Below, piece after piece: positions 62,172-64,000 of a stretch of 64,000 bases of DNA (the stretch's first letter is position 1; each line of letters starts with the position of its first letter). The stretch is from contig NZ_CP069127.1 in NCBI RefSeq assembly GCF_016811915.1, positions 1,642,001 to 1,706,000 on the forward strand. Reading direction: 5' to 3'. This DNA is from Brevibacillus choshinensis. GTDB lineage: Bacteria > Bacillota > Bacilli > Brevibacillales > Brevibacillaceae. Under the pieces are notes generated by a model, which ran no database searches, was not told the origin of the DNA, and worked only from the letters and a program-made list of their open reading frames with translations. A program made the translations under genes and the position numbers.

Positions 62172-63563
62172 ATGAGCCGGCCAAAATGGATGTTTTTCGT
62201 AAGGGAGTTGGATGCGTATCCTACGGGCAGAAGGCGGATCTTTCTCTTGTTTGTGGTAATCTTGGCGAATTTCGTGGCAAACTACGAGTCGCAGATGGCT
62301 CCCGTGCTTTCCTTGATTTTGAAAGATATCGGGATCTCCAATCCAGATTATGGCTTGATCGTCTCATTGTCAGTCGTGGCGGCGGCTTTTGGAGCGCTCT
62401 TGGGAGGGCCCTTGTCTGATCGCTACGGGCGTACGCTGATCCTGGTTCCCGGTTTGTTACTGACCGTTCTTTGCGTATTTGGAATGATCTTTGTTGATTC
62501 CTTTGAGTCGCTCTTATTCATGCGCGTCCTACTCAATTTTATTGAAGGTGGATTTATCGGGGCTACTGCAGGGCTGGTCCGCGACTTTTCCCCGCGGATG
62601 GGGAGAGCTCTGTCGTTTGGCTTTTGGAGCTACGGGACGTCCGGCTCCAATTTCTTTGCGGCCTTCATCGCAGGATACACGCTGCCGTACTTTGGAACGT
62701 GGCAATCCCAGTTTTACATCGCCGGCTTTTTGAGCTTGATTGTCGCCATATTTGTCATGTTTACCATTCACGATCTGTCACCGAGGCTCCGGGAAAAAGT
62801 GATTCAGAGCAGCGCAGCAGCGGTAGAAGTGAATCAAGCGGCTGCACGGCCAGCTGCCCGGAAGCAGGAATCGACGTCAGCTGGAAGCGGAGCCAGTGAA
62901 GCGAACAGCATGACACCCATGCAGACGCTGCGACTGGCCATGAAGCAAAAGCATATTTGGGCTTTGGCGATCGGCTGTACCTTCTTTTTGATGCTGTATT
63001 TGACCCTCGCTTCCTATGGGCCGCTGATACTGGTTCAAGCGTTTGGTTACACGCCGGCGAGGGCTGCCTTTGTCTCCCAATTCTTCTGGCTGTTCAGTCT
63101 CGTCACATTGATTGTAAGCGGTTACATTTCGGATAAGCTGCAGCTTCGGAAAGTGATCTCGCTCATTGGGGTCCTTGGCATGATTGCCGTGATGAGCATC
63201 TGGATCATGACGATTCACAACCCGGTTTCCGAAGCGACGATGATCCTCCTGATTTCCCTCATGGGTGGCTTCCTCGGGTTTGCCTATAGCCCGTGGATGG
63301 CGCTCTACTCGGAAAATCTGGAAGACCTGCACGGGGGGATACAAGCTTCGGGCTGGGCAGTGTGGAGTTTTGTGCTTCGCATCTACGCAATCATTTCCGC
63401 AATTCCGCTCAATCTGATCGCGGTGCGGTACGGATGGGATATGTGGCTGTGGATTACCATGATCGGCGCGATCGTGTACATCCCGCTGCTTTGCTTGGGC
63501 AAAGGACCTTGGTTCAAGCGTCCGATGCCCAGTAGCAGCGTGCCGACAGCGATGGACACCTGA
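62172..63563 (+). CDS. MFS transporter, 12-helix type
   Basis: Transporter of 463 aa. Helices 1-6, a central cytoplasmic loop of about 55 residues (Ala-rich, around 215-250), then helices 7-12. Motif A is GGPLSDRYGRTLIL, typical of sugar/organic-acid/solute symporters rather than drug exporters. The substrate is unknown; its position before a diol dehydratase gene leaves a polyol or related solute possible (inference). AGGAGGCG lies 12 bases before the ATG. Confidence 0.85.
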   Translation: MSRPKWMFFVRELDAYPTGRRRIFLLFVVILANFVANYESQMAPVLSLILKDIGISNPDYGLIVSLSVVAAAFGALLGGPLSDRYGRTLILVPGLLLTVLCVFGMIFVDSFESLLFMRVLLNFIEGGFIGATAGLVRDFSPRMGRALSFGFWSYGTSGSNFFAAFIAGYTLPYFGTWQSQFYIAGFLSLIVAIFVMFTIHDLSPRLREKVIQSSAAAVEVNQAAARPAARKQESTSAGSGASEANSMTPMQTLRLAMKQKHIWALAIGCTFFLMLYLTLASYGPLILVQAFGYTPARAAFVSQFFWLFSLVTLIVSGYISDKLQLRKVISLIGVLGMIAVMSIWIMTIHNPVSEATMILLISLMGGFLGFAYSPWMALYSENLEDLHGGIQASGWAVWSFVLRIYAIISAIPLNLIAVRYGWDMWLWITMIGAIVYIPLLCLGKGPWFKRPMPSSSVPTAMDT

Positions 63564-63594
63564 GAGACAAAAAACAGCGGAATGGCTGCACAAA

Positions 63595-63629
63595 AGCCGA
63601 TCGTCCTCGCGGGGAAGGATCGGTTTTTT
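63595..63629 (+). terminator. Terminator of MFS transporter
   Basis: Stem CCGATCgTCC / GGaaGGATCGG followed by six T. The remaining roughly 230 bp before the next gene hold a TATAAT at 63736-63741 without a clear -35; no canonical cobalamin riboswitch was recognised. Confidence 0.75.
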
Positions 63630-63862
63630 GCGTTCGGTGAGCCAAGACATTCCATACCATTCGTGTCCGAAATAGGTAAAGAAAATGCTACCGATCCGTC
63701 ATTTGTGTGCAGAGACGGAACAATATGCAGAAAATTATAATAATGGAAAGCGGCAGCCGGCACTTCTTCTGGAGCGAAAGACCAAGCAGGCACCCATGAC
63801 GGAAGCGGTTGTCTATTCGACCGATACATGAAATCCAAAAAGGACCATGGAGAGGTGTAAGG

Positions 63863-64000
63863 ATGCGACGTTCAAAACGATTCGAGATTTTGGAGCAAAG
63901 GCCTGTCAATCAGGACGGTTTTGTCAAGGAATGGCCGGAAATGGGATTTGTCGCGATGTCCAGTCCGAACGATCCGAAGCCGTCCCTCCGAGTAGAGAAG
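63863..64000 (+). CDS. pduC: B12-dependent propanediol/diol dehydratase large subunit (partial)
   Basis: Only the first 46 codons are in the window. MRRSKRFEILEQRPVNQDGF, then VKEWPEMGFVAMSSPNDPKP, is the highly conserved N-terminus of the PduC/glycerol-diol dehydratase large subunit, which converts 1,2-propanediol to propionaldehyde with adenosylcobalamin. AGAGGTGTAAGG precedes the ATG. The rest of the operon would lie beyond the right edge. Confidence 0.88.
   Translation, partial: MRRSKRFEILEQRPVNQDGFVKEWPEMGFVAMSSPNDPKPSLRVEK

Noticed and set aside
63676-63692. GTAAAGAAAATGCTACC resembling the array half-site upstream of the diol dehydratase gene
   Set aside because: No second copy 21 bp away and no -10 at the conserved offset; treated as chance.
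63632-63862. Cobalamin riboswitch before the diol dehydratase gene
   Set aside because: The conserved B12-box and core helices could not be found by eye in this stretch.

Overview
The window looks like the chromosome of an endospore-forming Bacillota, most likely Brevibacillus or a close relative. This is an inference from gene content: GerQ/CwlJ spore germination proteins, YtxC upstream of thrS, T-box leaders before leuA and thrS, infC-rpmI-rplT behind an L20-type leader with an AUU start, futalosine-pathway MqnC, and many strong Gram-positive ribosome binding sites. No rRNA, tRNA, CRISPR array, phage or intact insertion sequence was seen.

1-11 kb and 23.5-32 kb: an amidohydrolase/transport array. 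The left edge holds two Dpp/Opp-type permeases. Then come five paralogous AtzC/CodA-like amidohydrolases (three in tandem at 1.6-5.3 kb, one at 7.8-9.0 kb, one at 29.0-30.3 kb), a sixth divergent amidohydrolase (9.3-10.8 kb), and four paralogous family-5 solute-binding lipoproteins (23.7-32 kb). Six promoters serving these genes share one architecture: two 17-bp direct repeats (about GTAAARATNGTGMAAAT) exactly 21 bp apart, with a -10 hexamer starting exactly 36 bp after the start of the second repeat. This ties binding proteins and hydrolases into one probable regulon for uptake and deamination or hydrolysis of N-heterocyclic or amide compounds. It is the most interesting system in the window.

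11-23.5 kb: an alpha/beta hydrolase; two duplicated LysR/quinone-oxidoreductase modules, each with one broken gene (a frameshifted lysR in the first, an in-frame stop in the oxidoreductase of the second) and with matching divergent promoter regions; a Tet(L)-like exporter; leuA behind two tandem leucine T-boxes; a two-component system; a small exported protein; and branched-chain aminotransferase ilvE.

32-49 kb: mixed housekeeping and accessory genes. These include exporters, Nudix, Eis-type acetyltransferase, a 57-residue membrane protein with a PilZ protein, a zinc-finger/HTH/DUF2087/GIY-YIG-like fusion, gerQ-cwlJ, a secreted M28 peptidase resembling glutamate carboxypeptidase II, a DedA-type protein, a spore-coat-like protein, mqnC, ytxC and T-box-controlled thrS.

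49-60.5 kb: a tungsten/pterin-cofactor island. An aldehyde:ferredoxin oxidoreductase stands opposite an operon of a one-component regulator, TupABC tungstate transporter and MoeB. MoaD, a small conserved protein, two MoeA proteins and MoaA follow. The second MoeA carries the same periplasmic-binding-like domain as the regulator. The 240-bp gap between regulator and oxidoreductase holds phased TTGGTT repeats.

60.5-64 kb: infC-rpmI-rplT, an MFS transporter, and the first 46 codons of a B12-dependent diol dehydratase large subunit cut by the window edge.
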